Shown: positions 1 through 5,524 of the stretch, piece after piece | How positions within the stretch are numbered: position 1 is the stretch's first letter | Layout: each line of letters begins with the position of its first letter | Source: GWC2-45-19 sp964358085 | GTDB taxonomy: Bacteria > Patescibacteriota > Microgenomatia > CAZETR01 > Amesbacteraceae | Assembly (NCBI GenBank): GCA_964358085.1 | Contig: CAYHNU010000028.1 | Span: 1-8,670, forward strand | DNA length: 8,670 nt | Direction: 5' to 3' | Translations under genes and position numbers: made by a program | The notes under the pieces: model-generated | The model's database searches: none | Told to the model about the DNA's origin: nothing | What the model saw: the letters and a program-made list of their open reading frames with translations, nothing else

Positions 1-588
1 GCCACTCTTTTAACCGGTAAAACTTTAGCAATTCTCTGTGCATCAGCCGCTTTTTACGCCGTGATGCAGTTAGTCATCCGCGGTTTTTACGCTCTGCACG
101 ACACCCGCACCCCGCTTTTAGTAGGCTTATTGGCTGCCATTTTTAGTTCTCTCTTGTCAATATTCGCTGTAACTTGGTTAGGATGGGGAATTCTGGGGAT
201 AGCGGTAGCTATCTCTACGACCGCCATTTTGGAAACTCTGATTCTTTCCTGGTTGTTATATCACCGTGTTTCAGTGGCCCCGCACAAAGTCTTTATTCCT
301 CTGGCCAAAATGATCTTTACAAGTTTAGTTACCGGACTTTTCTTGTGGTTACCTATGCGTCTTCTTGACCAATTTGTTTTCGACACCACCCGCACTCTCC
401 CTTTGCTTTTATTGACCGGTATCACCACTCTCATTGGTTTATCCGTCTATTTTCTTCTCTCGATGATTTTCAAAATTCCGGAACTGGCAACTTTCATCGA
501 TTTAATTAAACGAATTGCCAAGTGGAAAGACATTCTTTCGCCCACTCCATCTGAGCCCGTCATTCTCCCCGCCCCCGACCAGAACTAG
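1..588 (+). CDS. murJ: Lipid II flippase MurJ (MviN family), 3' part only
   Basis: This is the C-terminal 195 residues of a polytopic membrane protein; the reading frame is open from the first base, so the 5' part lies outside the window. MurJ flips the peptidoglycan precursor lipid II across the cytoplasmic membrane. The stretch RGFYALHDTRTP (about residues 27-38 of the visible part) is the conserved MviN/MurJ loop motif. Around it are about five hydrophobic segments, near visible residues 7-24, 40-60, 63-87, 100-122 and 133-155. The protein ends in a charged, proline-rich cytoplasmic tail (TPSEPVILPAPDQN). An apparent start at 61 or 64 is only an internal codon, because the upstream sequence in frame continues the same helix. 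The last 29 bp overlap the 3' end of the convergent small gene. The family call is secure. The exact substrate is inferred from the family, since related MATE/MOP exporters share the fold. Confidence 0.9.
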   Translation, partial: ATLLTGKTLAILCASAAFYAVMQLVIRGFYALHDTRTPLLVGLLAAIFSSLLSIFAVTWLGWGILGIAVAISTTAILETLILSWLLYHRVSVAPHKVFIPLAKMIFTSLVTGLFLWLPMRLLDQFVFDTTRTLPLLLLTGITTLIGLSVYFLLSMIFKIPELATFIDLIKRIAKWKDILSPTPSEPVILPAPDQN

Positions 589-757
589 TTTCAACTCCCG
601 AAACCCACCGCAATTCTTCAAGCGCCTCGTAGACATTCGCTGCTTCTTGAAAAAGATCTGGGTTTAGCTGGGCCAGTTTTATCAGCATCATATATTCGGC
701 TCTCCGAGCCAGAATTCTATTCTTTATTTCCTGATTGGTTCTTATTCCTTCCGTCAT
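560..757 (-). CDS. Small hypothetical protein, translationally coupled to the Nudix gene
   Basis: This gene would encode about 65 residues, starting MTEGIRTNQEIKNRIL. I do not recognise the family. The composition suggests a helical, charged protein (segments around RILARRAEYMMLIKLAQ and QEAANVYEALEELRW) ending in a Gly/Arg/Ser-rich tail. The start at 757 is preferred to an in-frame TTG at 784: the ATG lies one base after the TGA stop of the upstream Nudix gene (TGA-C-ATG), which is typical of translational coupling, and a purine-rich GGAGCGAGAAG lies just upstream. The tail is encoded opposite the last 29 bp of murJ, so its composition may be constrained by that overlap. No membrane segment or catalytic motif is visible. 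It could be an accessory protein for the Nudix enzyme. It could also be a spurious frame, but the spacing and helical composition argue for a real gene. Confidence 0.55.
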   Translation of the reverse strand: MTEGIRTNQEIKNRILARRAEYMMLIKLAQLNPDLFQEAANVYEALEELRWVSGVETSSGRGRGE

Positions 758-758
758 G

Positions 759-1469
759 TCAAAACTTCTCGCTCCAGTGATCAATTTCTTCTAATTGAAT
801 TTTTCCTTTAAAGCTCTTTATTTCTTCCAACTGTTTTTCAAACGCTTTCCAACTCTCAAAGTGATTTGTTACATATTGTTTTAGTTTACTTTCGTCAACC
901 CACTCATAATTCCCTTCATTGTTGGGTTTAAGTTTACCTTTAGGCTCTTTTACCAAACATAAAAACATAAACTTATCTTCAACAAGATCATTAGTTTGTT
1001 TATCAAACACCAAAAAGTGTTTTATGGAAACAATTTGCGCAGTTCCTTCCAAACCAGTTTCTTCTTTCAACTCCCTTTTGGCCGCCTCCAAGACTTTTTC
1101 TCCGTACGCCACCTTACCTGACATAAATCCCTGGCATCCATAAAACGGCTGTTTCAGCCGGGTATAAATCAAATATTGTTTATTTCCTCCAATTGTCCGG
1201 ACACAACAAACCCACGCCGAGATTTTTGATTGTTTGGCTATGATTGTTTGTTCTGTGTCCATCCGGTTGGCATACTCTTTCCCAAAATTGGTCAAACAAT
1301 AACCCTTCTCTTTTTTGACTATGTATCCACCATCAATGAGCTGATTTAAATGAAAATCAAACTGATTGTTTTCCATTTCAGGATTCGGCTTTAATTTGGC
1401 ATACCTCAAACTGGGGGCAAAAAGCAGCTGCTTTAAAATCTCAAGTTGAATGTTGTGTAATTGCTTCAT
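759..1469 (-). CDS. Nudix hydrolase with N-terminal winged-helix-like domain
   Basis: This is a 236-residue protein. The Nudix box is complete at about residues 118-140: a Gly five residues before Glu, seven more residues, then RELKEETGL, matching GX5EX7REUXEEXGU. The Nudix fold spans about residues 82-200 and hydrolyses a nucleoside diphosphate linked to another moiety, using divalent metal bound by the box glutamates. The first 70 or so residues (HNIQLEILKQLLF, then FDFHLNQLIDGGYIVKKEKGY and LTNFGKEYANRMD) look like a winged-helix module, as in two-domain Nudix proteins that act as regulators or have a DNA-binding-like arm. The substrate cannot be told from sequence. The ATG at 1469 is chosen because the longer frame begins with a TTG at 1505 and adds residues unlike the domain. 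The coding sequence is visibly more AT-rich than lepA. It is divergent from lepA with a 77-bp gap, and the small gene at 560-757 follows immediately. Confidence 0.85.
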   Translation of the reverse strand: MKQLHNIQLEILKQLLFAPSLRYAKLKPNPEMENNQFDFHLNQLIDGGYIVKKEKGYCLTNFGKEYANRMDTEQTIIAKQSKISAWVCCVRTIGGNKQYLIYTRLKQPFYGCQGFMSGKVAYGEKVLEAAKRELKEETGLEGTAQIVSIKHFLVFDKQTNDLVEDKFMFLCLVKEPKGKLKPNNEGNYEWVDESKLKQYVTNHFESWKAFEKQLEEIKSFKGKIQLEEIDHWSEKF

Positions 1470-1504
1470 TACTTCCCATCTTAAGACCAAAATTTTCAAA
1501 AACA

Positions 1505-1522
1505 AGTCAAGCGAAATTGACT
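1505..1522. promoter_or_regulatory. Short dyad in the Nudix/lepA divergent intergenic region
   Basis: AGTCAA (1505-1510) and TTGACT (1517-1522) form a perfect 6-bp inverted repeat separated by GCGAAA. Each arm resembles a -35 hexamer pointing outward. On the plus strand, however, the gap to the lepA -10 is only 12 nt, and on the minus strand I see no good -10 at 16-18 nt. It could be an operator or a chance dyad. Confidence 0.25.
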
Positions 1523-1531
1523 CCTCACTCC

Positions 1532-1540
1532 TGGTAAAAT
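1532..1540 (+). promoter_or_regulatory. Extended -10 promoter of lepA, probably leaderless
   Basis: TGG-TAAAAT fits an extended -10 (TGn plus five of six bases of TATAAT). No convincing -35 is present at 16-18 nt, which extended -10 promoters tolerate. The hexamer ends at 1540 and the lepA ATG begins at 1547, so transcription starting 7 nt downstream would begin on the A of the ATG. No Shine-Dalgarno sequence precedes the gene. The promoter is inferred from motif and spacing only. Confidence 0.5.
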
Positions 1541-1546
1541 ACGCAC

Positions 1547-3433
1547 ATGCAGCAAATTCGAAATTTTGCGATAATCGCCCACGTGGACCATGGTAAATCT
1601 ACCCTGGCCGATCGGTTATTGGAAATCACCGGCACTGTTTCACCCCGTCAAATGCGCTCCCAACTCCTGGACAGTAATCCCATCGAGCGGGAGCGGGGGA
1701 TTACTATTAAATTAGCCCCAGTACGCATGGTATACAAAATCCCAAATCCTAAGCACGAAATCCCAAATAAATCCAAATATCAAAATTCAAATAACCAAAA
1801 CAATTTAGGATTTAGAAATTCGGATTTAGAATTTGCAGATTCAACATATATATTGAATCTGATTGATACTCCGGGCCATGTAGATTTTTCTTACGAAGTC
1901 AATCGCTCCCTGGCCGCTTGCGAAGGGGCCATTCTTTTAGTCGACGCCACCCAAGGCGTCCAAGCCCAAACTCTGGCCCATTATCATCAAGCCAAAAAAC
2001 TTGGATTAACTATCATTCCTGTCATTAACAAAATAGATATTACTACAGCGGATGTTACCGGCACCGAAAAACAACTCAAAGAAATTTTAAATCTGGAGTC
2101 TCCCTTACTGGTCTCCGCCAAAACCGGCGCCGGCGTCCCCGAACTTTTAGAGGCGATCATTAAGCGGATTCCTTCACCGAATACCGAACACCGAATACCG
2201 ATTACCCGGGCTCTAGTCTTCAACTCTAATTTCGACCCCCACTTAGGCGTCATCGCCTGGGTCCGCGTTATCAACGGTCAAATTTCTGTTCACGACCGAC
2301 TTCACTTACTGAGTACTCACGCCCAGACATCGGCTATCGAAGTCGGTTTCTTTACCCCCCAACGCACCCCCGCCCCCAAGCTATCAGCGGGGGAAGTGGG
2401 TTATGTAGTCACCAACCTCAAAGACCTGGCTCTTCTTACTGTTGGCGATACTCTAAGCAATCTCGCCACAGGTGATCAACTGCCCGGTTACAAGTCCATT
2501 AAACCCGTGGTCTTTGTTAGTTTTTATCCCACCGAAGGCTCCGAAATAAATACTCTGCGCACCGCCCTAAACAAACTCCAGTTATCCGATTCAGCTCTGG
2601 CTTTTACATCGGAATTTTCTCCCGCTCTGGGCAACGGTTTCCGTGTCGGGTTTCTGGGCCTGCTCCATGCCGATATTGTCCAGGAAAGACTGGAACGCGA
2701 ATTTGGACTGGACCTCATTGCCGCCGCCCCCTCCGTCAGCTACCAGGTGTTTACCATGAACCATGAACTAATAACTATCAACCAGGCATCAGCCTTCCCC
2801 GATCCTTCAATTATAAAAGAAATTCGCGAGCCTATGCTGGATCTCTCGATTTTTGTCCCCCAACAGTACATCGGTCCCGTTATCCAGCTCTGCCAAAATC
2901 ATCGTGGCACCCAAACCCACATCAAATATCTCTCCCGGTTGGTCCAGCTGTCTTATTTCTTGCCGCTGGCCGAGCTCATCCGCGGTTTTTATGATTCTCT
3001 CAAAAGCGTATCTCAAGGTTTTGCCACTTTAGATTATGAACTAGCCGGTTATCAATCGGCAGATTTAGTCAAATTAGACATTCTCATCGCCAGCGACAAA
3101 ATAGACGCTCTGTCCCAGATAGTTCCCCGAACCCTTGCCCCATATATGGCCAAAAGCCTGGTTGATACCCTGCAGGGTATAATCCCCCGGCAAAACTTTG
3201 AAGTGCCCATCCAAACCGCCATCGGTAGTCATATTCTGGCCCGGGCAGACATTAAACCCTTTAGAAAAGATGTCACTGCCAAGTTGTACGGGGGAGACCA
3301 AACCCGCAAAGACAAGCTTCTCAAGAAACAGAAAAAAGGCAAAGCCCGCATGAAGCGCGTGGGCAAAATAGACCTTCCTCAAGAAGCCTTCCTGTCTATC
3401 TTGGCGTCAACTCCAACAAAATCGCGGAATTAG
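1547..3433 (+). CDS. lepA: Elongation factor 4 (LepA), ribosome-associated GTPase
   Basis: This 628-residue protein aligns along its length with LepA/EF4, a translation-factor GTPase that acts on ribosomes (back-translocation or biogenesis roles have been proposed). Visible GTPase motifs are G1 AHVDHGKST (residues 11-19), the switch I region ERERGITIK (47-55), G3 DTPGH (107-111), G4 NKID (about 161-164) and G5 SAK (about 190-192). Later family signatures include GFRVGFLGLLHADIVQERLE (domain III) and the LepA-specific C-terminal region (YGGDQTRKDKLLKKQKKGKARMK and LPQEAFLSIL). It is about 30 residues longer than E. coli LepA because of an in-frame repeat insertion between switch I and G3 (about residues 64-96). 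Two further repeat patches fall at about 210-220 and 403-412 without changing length. All catalytic motifs are intact, so the protein should be functional. The 3' end overlaps the convergent glycosidase gene by 38 bp. Confidence 0.96.
   Translation: MQQIRNFAIIAHVDHGKSTLADRLLEITGTVSPRQMRSQLLDSNPIERERGITIKLAPVRMVYKIPNPKHEIPNKSKYQNSNNQNNLGFRNSDLEFADSTYILNLIDTPGHVDFSYEVNRSLAACEGAILLVDATQGVQAQTLAHYHQAKKLGLTIIPVINKIDITTADVTGTEKQLKEILNLESPLLVSAKTGAGVPELLEAIIKRIPSPNTEHRIPITRALVFNSNFDPHLGVIAWVRVINGQISVHDRLHLLSTHAQTSAIEVGFFTPQRTPAPKLSAGEVGYVVTNLKDLALLTVGDTLSNLATGDQLPGYKSIKPVVFVSFYPTEGSEINTLRTALNKLQLSDSALAFTSEFSPALGNGFRVGFLGLLHADIVQERLEREFGLDLIAAAPSVSYQVFTMNHELITINQASAFPDPSIIKEIREPMLDLSIFVPQQYIGPVIQLCQNHRGTQTHIKYLSRLVQLSYFLPLAELIRGFYDSLKSVSQGFATLDYELAGYQSADLVKLDILIASDKIDALSQIVPRTLAPYMAKSLVDTLQGIIPRQNFEVPIQTAIGSHILARADIKPFRKDVTAKLYGGDQTRKDKLLKKQKKGKARMKRVGKIDLPQEAFLSILASTPTKSRN
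1737..1834. repeat. Heptanucleotide-periodic repeat inserted in frame in lepA
   Basis: The 98 bp divide into 14 successive 7-mers: AAATCCC, AAATCCT, AAGCACG, AAATCCC, AAATAAA and so on, changing over to forms such as AGGATTT, CGGATTT and AGAATTT. The left side is AAATCC-type and the right side GGATTT-type, so the unit has dyad character; AAATCCTAA (1744-1752) pairs perfectly with TTAGGATTT (1805-1813). It encodes an Asn/Lys/Pro-rich, low-complexity stretch absent from E. coli LepA. It is much more AT-rich than the surrounding gene. From memory, similar AAATCC/GGATTT sequences are dispersed through many uncultured-bacterium genomes, but I could not search for copies. Confidence 0.8.
2175..2206. 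repeat. Heptamer repeat (YACCGAA) within lepA
   Basis: Four consecutive 7-mers, CACCGAA, TACCGAA, CACCGAA and TACCGAT, are followed by a partial TACC. They encode about residues 210-220 (PNTEHRIPIT) in the linker between the GTPase domain and domain II. The protein length here matches E. coli LepA, so the repeat replaced or overwrote linker sequence and did not lengthen it. Confidence 0.7.
2753..2783. repeat. Heptamer repeat (ACCATGA/ACTATCA) within lepA
   Basis: The 7-mers ACCATGA, ACCATGA, ACTAATA and ACTATCA, then a partial ACC, encode TMNHELITIN at residues 403-412. The site lies in the variable segment between domain III and the following domain. The length again equals that of E. coli LepA. 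This is the most degenerate of the three 7-nt patches. Confidence 0.6.
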
Positions 3434-4712
3434 GTGTCAATGCTACCTCTCGTTGTAATATAGCTTCCGTCGTAGCCACTTCAGATTGAGTAGTCTCTCC
3501 GCCCATAGTAATTTGCCGCAACAAAAAATTTTGATCGGCCAAATTTACAAACGTCACCGGCACTACCTCGCTATGCGCTCCTTTGGGATCATAGTTTACT
3601 ACTAATATTTGATATGTATTCCCATTTTTAGCTCCAAAAGATTTTACCCACGTTCCGTCCCCCGTTACCGCCAATCGTTGATCCCCCAGGTTAGATAGTA
3701 GCTTCAAGGCTTCGTACCTGGGTTTACCTATTACTCCCCACTGCCCGGTCACTGAAAAAGTAAACACGTATTTTATCTGGGCCAACAATTCCCGCATCAC
3801 CGCTAGCAAGTGTGCCGCCCCAACCCGTGTGTCGTTTTCTCCGGCTTTCTCGCTGTTTGGCCCCATCTCCGAAATTATTTTTTCCACATTAGCAAAATAG
3901 GGATGGCTTTCTATCCATAGATTCACAAATGCCACGTCCTCGCTATACTTATTCAAGTCAATGTCATATCTGTGCCAGGAAAAGAAATCCAGTCTCAACC
4001 GGTTTTCCAATATAAACGGGAAAAAGCTGTCCAGCCAATTTCTATATAGTCCGGTCGTCGCCGGCCCGCCGAATTTAAAAGCCTGGGATACCAGGGCCGC
4101 TTGAGCTCCCCGTGAAGCATACAAATACAATTTCTTGTAATCCTTAGCCCCGCCCATTGTCCACTTGCCAAACAAATCCGGCTCGTTCCATACTTCGTAA
4201 TACACGTCAGGAATACTCTTTTCCCCGCTGAAGTGCTCAATTGTTTTCTGAACTACCAACGACCATTCATTCCAATCCCGCGGCTCATCCAAAATATCTC
4301 CCTTGGAGATGGCAAGGGGCATATAAGACAAAGACAAAAACGGCGTGGCCCCCGCCGCCCGTATTTTATCTACTACCTGATCTAGGCTACTCCAATTAAA
4401 AGTCAAACCTGGCCCCACCACATTGAAGCCGTCATAAACATGATCTATCCGCACATATTGAGTCTTGACTCCCGCCACTTGTGGCCCAGCTTTGTCCATA
4501 AAACCCAGCAGATCCTCTCCGCCTTGGGCCAGCGCTCGCCAGGGTTGGGGCATTGGTCCCAATACCCGATCGGCCTCTACTGTAATTGCTGCTAACCTGC
4601 CCTCCGCCCCCACCATCAGCCTCTGCACATAATTTACTCCCTTAAGAAGTAGGGGCAGCGTTAGGGCCAGGACGACCACTCCTCCAAACGAAACGATCTG
4701 ATCCCTCTTCAT
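3396..4712 (-). CDS. Membrane-anchored glycoside hydrolase, GH39-like (clan GH-A)
   Basis: This 438-residue protein has an N-terminal hydrophobic segment (about residues 7-25, preceded by MKRDQ) acting as a signal anchor, so the enzyme should face outside the cytoplasmic membrane. The rest resembles the GH39 (beta/alpha)8 barrel: FNWSSLDQVVDKIRAAG and PFLSLSYMP (about 105-132), the acid/base motif VWNEPD with E177, FGGPATTG (214-221), SWHRYD (245-250) and a probable nucleophile at E282 in ISEMG. About 105 residues separate the two glutamates, a plausible clan GH-A spacing. The last 90 or so residues look like the beta-sandwich that often follows this barrel. GH39 members retain anomeric configuration and include beta-xylosidases and alpha-iduronidases; the substrate here is unknown. 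The gene has its own promoter divergent from hrcA and overlaps the lepA 3' end. The start at 4712 is supported by the basic N-terminus before the anchor. Confidence 0.82.
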   Translation of the reverse strand: MKRDQIVSFGGVVVLALTLPLLLKGVNYVQRLMVGAEGRLAAITVEADRVLGPMPQPWRALAQGGEDLLGFMDKAGPQVAGVKTQYVRIDHVYDGFNVVGPGLTFNWSSLDQVVDKIRAAGATPFLSLSYMPLAISKGDILDEPRDWNEWSLVVQKTIEHFSGEKSIPDVYYEVWNEPDLFGKWTMGGAKDYKKLYLYASRGAQAALVSQAFKFGGPATTGLYRNWLDSFFPFILENRLRLDFFSWHRYDIDLNKYSEDVAFVNLWIESHPYFANVEKIISEMGPNSEKAGENDTRVGAAHLLAVMRELLAQIKYVFTFSVTGQWGVIGKPRYEALKLLSNLGDQRLAVTGDGTWVKSFGAKNGNTYQILVVNYDPKGAHSEVVPVTFVNLADQNFLLRQITMGGETTQSEVATTEAILQREVALTPNSAILLELTPR

Positions 4713-4718
4713 CCCCTG

Positions 4719-4747
4719 ATTCTACTCCACAGCTCCCCCCTTGACAA
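4719..4747 (-). promoter_or_regulatory. Promoter of the GH39-like gene, probably leaderless
   Basis: On the minus strand TTGTCA (4747-4742) and TAGAAT (4724-4719) are separated by 17 nt; each matches the sigma-70 consensus at five of six positions. The -10 ends 7 nt before the ATG at 4712, so the start site would coincide with the start codon. Its -35 overlaps the -35 of the divergent hrcA promoter because TTGACAA reads TTGTCAA on the other strand. Confidence 0.6.
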
Positions 4748-4769
4748 TTATTAGCACTCTTGATATAAG
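4741..4769 (+). promoter_or_regulatory. Sigma-70-type promoter of the hrcA-grpE-dnaK operon
   Basis: TTGACA (4741-4746, perfect -35), a 17-nt spacer and TATAAG (4764-4769, five of six) form a strong housekeeping promoter. The predicted start is around 4776-4779, giving an untranslated leader of at most about 3 nt before the ATG at 4779. The -10 lies inside the CIRCE spacer, so HrcA binding should block polymerase directly. Confidence 0.8.
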
Positions 4770-4777
4770 AGTGACAA
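4751..4777. promoter_or_regulatory. CIRCE operator (HrcA binding site)
   Basis: TTAGCACTC-N9-GAGTGACAA matches the CIRCE consensus TTAGCACTC-N9-GAGTGCTAA perfectly in the left arm, in the 9-bp spacing and in seven of nine right-arm positions (AC replaces CT). It lies just upstream of hrcA and overlaps the promoter, the classical arrangement for heat-inducible derepression and HrcA autoregulation. Confidence 0.9.
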
Positions 4778-4778
4778 T

Positions 4779-5522
4779 ATGGACATTAATCTTACCCCTC
4801 GTCAAACCCAAATTCTCAAGCGTTTGATCGAGGAATATATCAATACCGCCGAGGCGGTGGGCAGTGAGGTTCTGGATCGCAAGTATTCTCTGGGCGTTTC
4901 TCCGGCCACCATTCGCAACGAAATGGCGGCTCTTACCGAGAAGGGCCTGTTAAAACAGCTTCACACCTCTGCTGGTCGGGTACCCACCCCAGAAGCTCTG
5001 CGCTTTTATGTCGATCACCTCATGCAGGAAAAGAAGCTTTCTCTCACCGAAGAAGTAGCTGCCAAAGAAAGAATTTGGGATTCTCGTTTTAATTTCGACC
5101 ATTTAATGCGCCACACCACCTTGGCTTTGGCCGACCGCACCAAAAACCTGTCAGTAGCTGTCACCGACGCTGGTGACGTCTATTATGCCGGAACGGCAAA
5201 TATTCTTTCTACTCCGGAGTTTTTTGATATTGACGTCACCCGCACCGTTCTTACCCTATTAGATCAAGAGGCCCGCATTCGCCAACTTTTCTTTGATCGC
5301 CAATACGATCCCGCCGAAACGGTACATATTGTTTTTGGGCAGGATTTGGATTGGGGAGATTACTTTGAGCCGGTAGGATTTGCTTTCACCCCCTTTGCAG
5401 CCGGTTCCGGCCGCCGGGGAATTTTAGGCCTTATTGGTCCCTGCCGTCTCAACTTTCCCGTCGTTCTGCCGACCCTGCGTTATTTCTCTGAGCTAGTCTC
5501 TGGCATGACCTCCAGCTGGTAA
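4779..5522 (+). CDS. hrcA: Heat-inducible transcription repressor HrcA, short form
   Basis: HrcA binds CIRCE and represses class I heat-shock genes, with activity linked to chaperone availability. The N-terminal winged-helix domain is well conserved: LTPRQTQILKRLIEEYI (5-21), GVSPATIRNEMAALTEKGLL (39-58) and HTSAGRVPT (62-70), followed by RFYVDHL (75-81). The C-terminal family block is also visible (VHIVFGQD, then GILGLIGPCRLNFP and LRYFSEL). At 247 residues it is roughly 90 shorter than typical HrcA of about 340, and the loss falls in the middle, where the GAF-like core and inserted dimerisation domain normally lie. It is the first gene of the operon, with CIRCE ending one base before its ATG and no Shine-Dalgarno sequence. 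The grpE start lies two bases after its stop. Confidence 0.93.
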   Translation: MDINLTPRQTQILKRLIEEYINTAEAVGSEVLDRKYSLGVSPATIRNEMAALTEKGLLKQLHTSAGRVPTPEALRFYVDHLMQEKKLSLTEEVAAKERIWDSRFNFDHLMRHTTLALADRTKNLSVAVTDAGDVYYAGTANILSTPEFFDIDVTRTVLTLLDQEARIRQLFFDRQYDPAETVHIVFGQDLDWGDYFEPVGFAFTPFAAGSGRRGILGLIGPCRLNFPVVLPTLRYFSELVSGMTSSW

Positions 5523-5524
5523 AT

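Noticed and set aside
525..539. GAAAGA-CAT-TCTTTC hairpin near the end of murJ, as a possible terminator for the minus-strand genes
   Set aside because: The stem is only 6 bp, AT-rich, and not followed by a T-tract on either strand.
61..588. Complete small membrane protein starting at GTG 61 or ATG 64
   Set aside because: The frame is open to base 1 and the upstream residues continue the MurJ helix, so it is the truncated end of a larger gene.
758..784. TTG start at 784 for the small minus-strand protein
   Set aside because: It would overlap the Nudix gene by 26 bp; the ATG one base after the Nudix stop is better placed.
1470..1505. TTG start at 1505 for the Nudix protein
   Set aside because: The 12 extra residues (FLKILVLRWEV) are unlike the domain start, and an ATG follows where the winged-helix region begins.
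1737..1834. CRISPR array or insertion-sequence end
   Set aside because: The units are 7 nt without spacers, and there is no transposase, terminal repeat or target duplication; it is a degenerate simple repeat.
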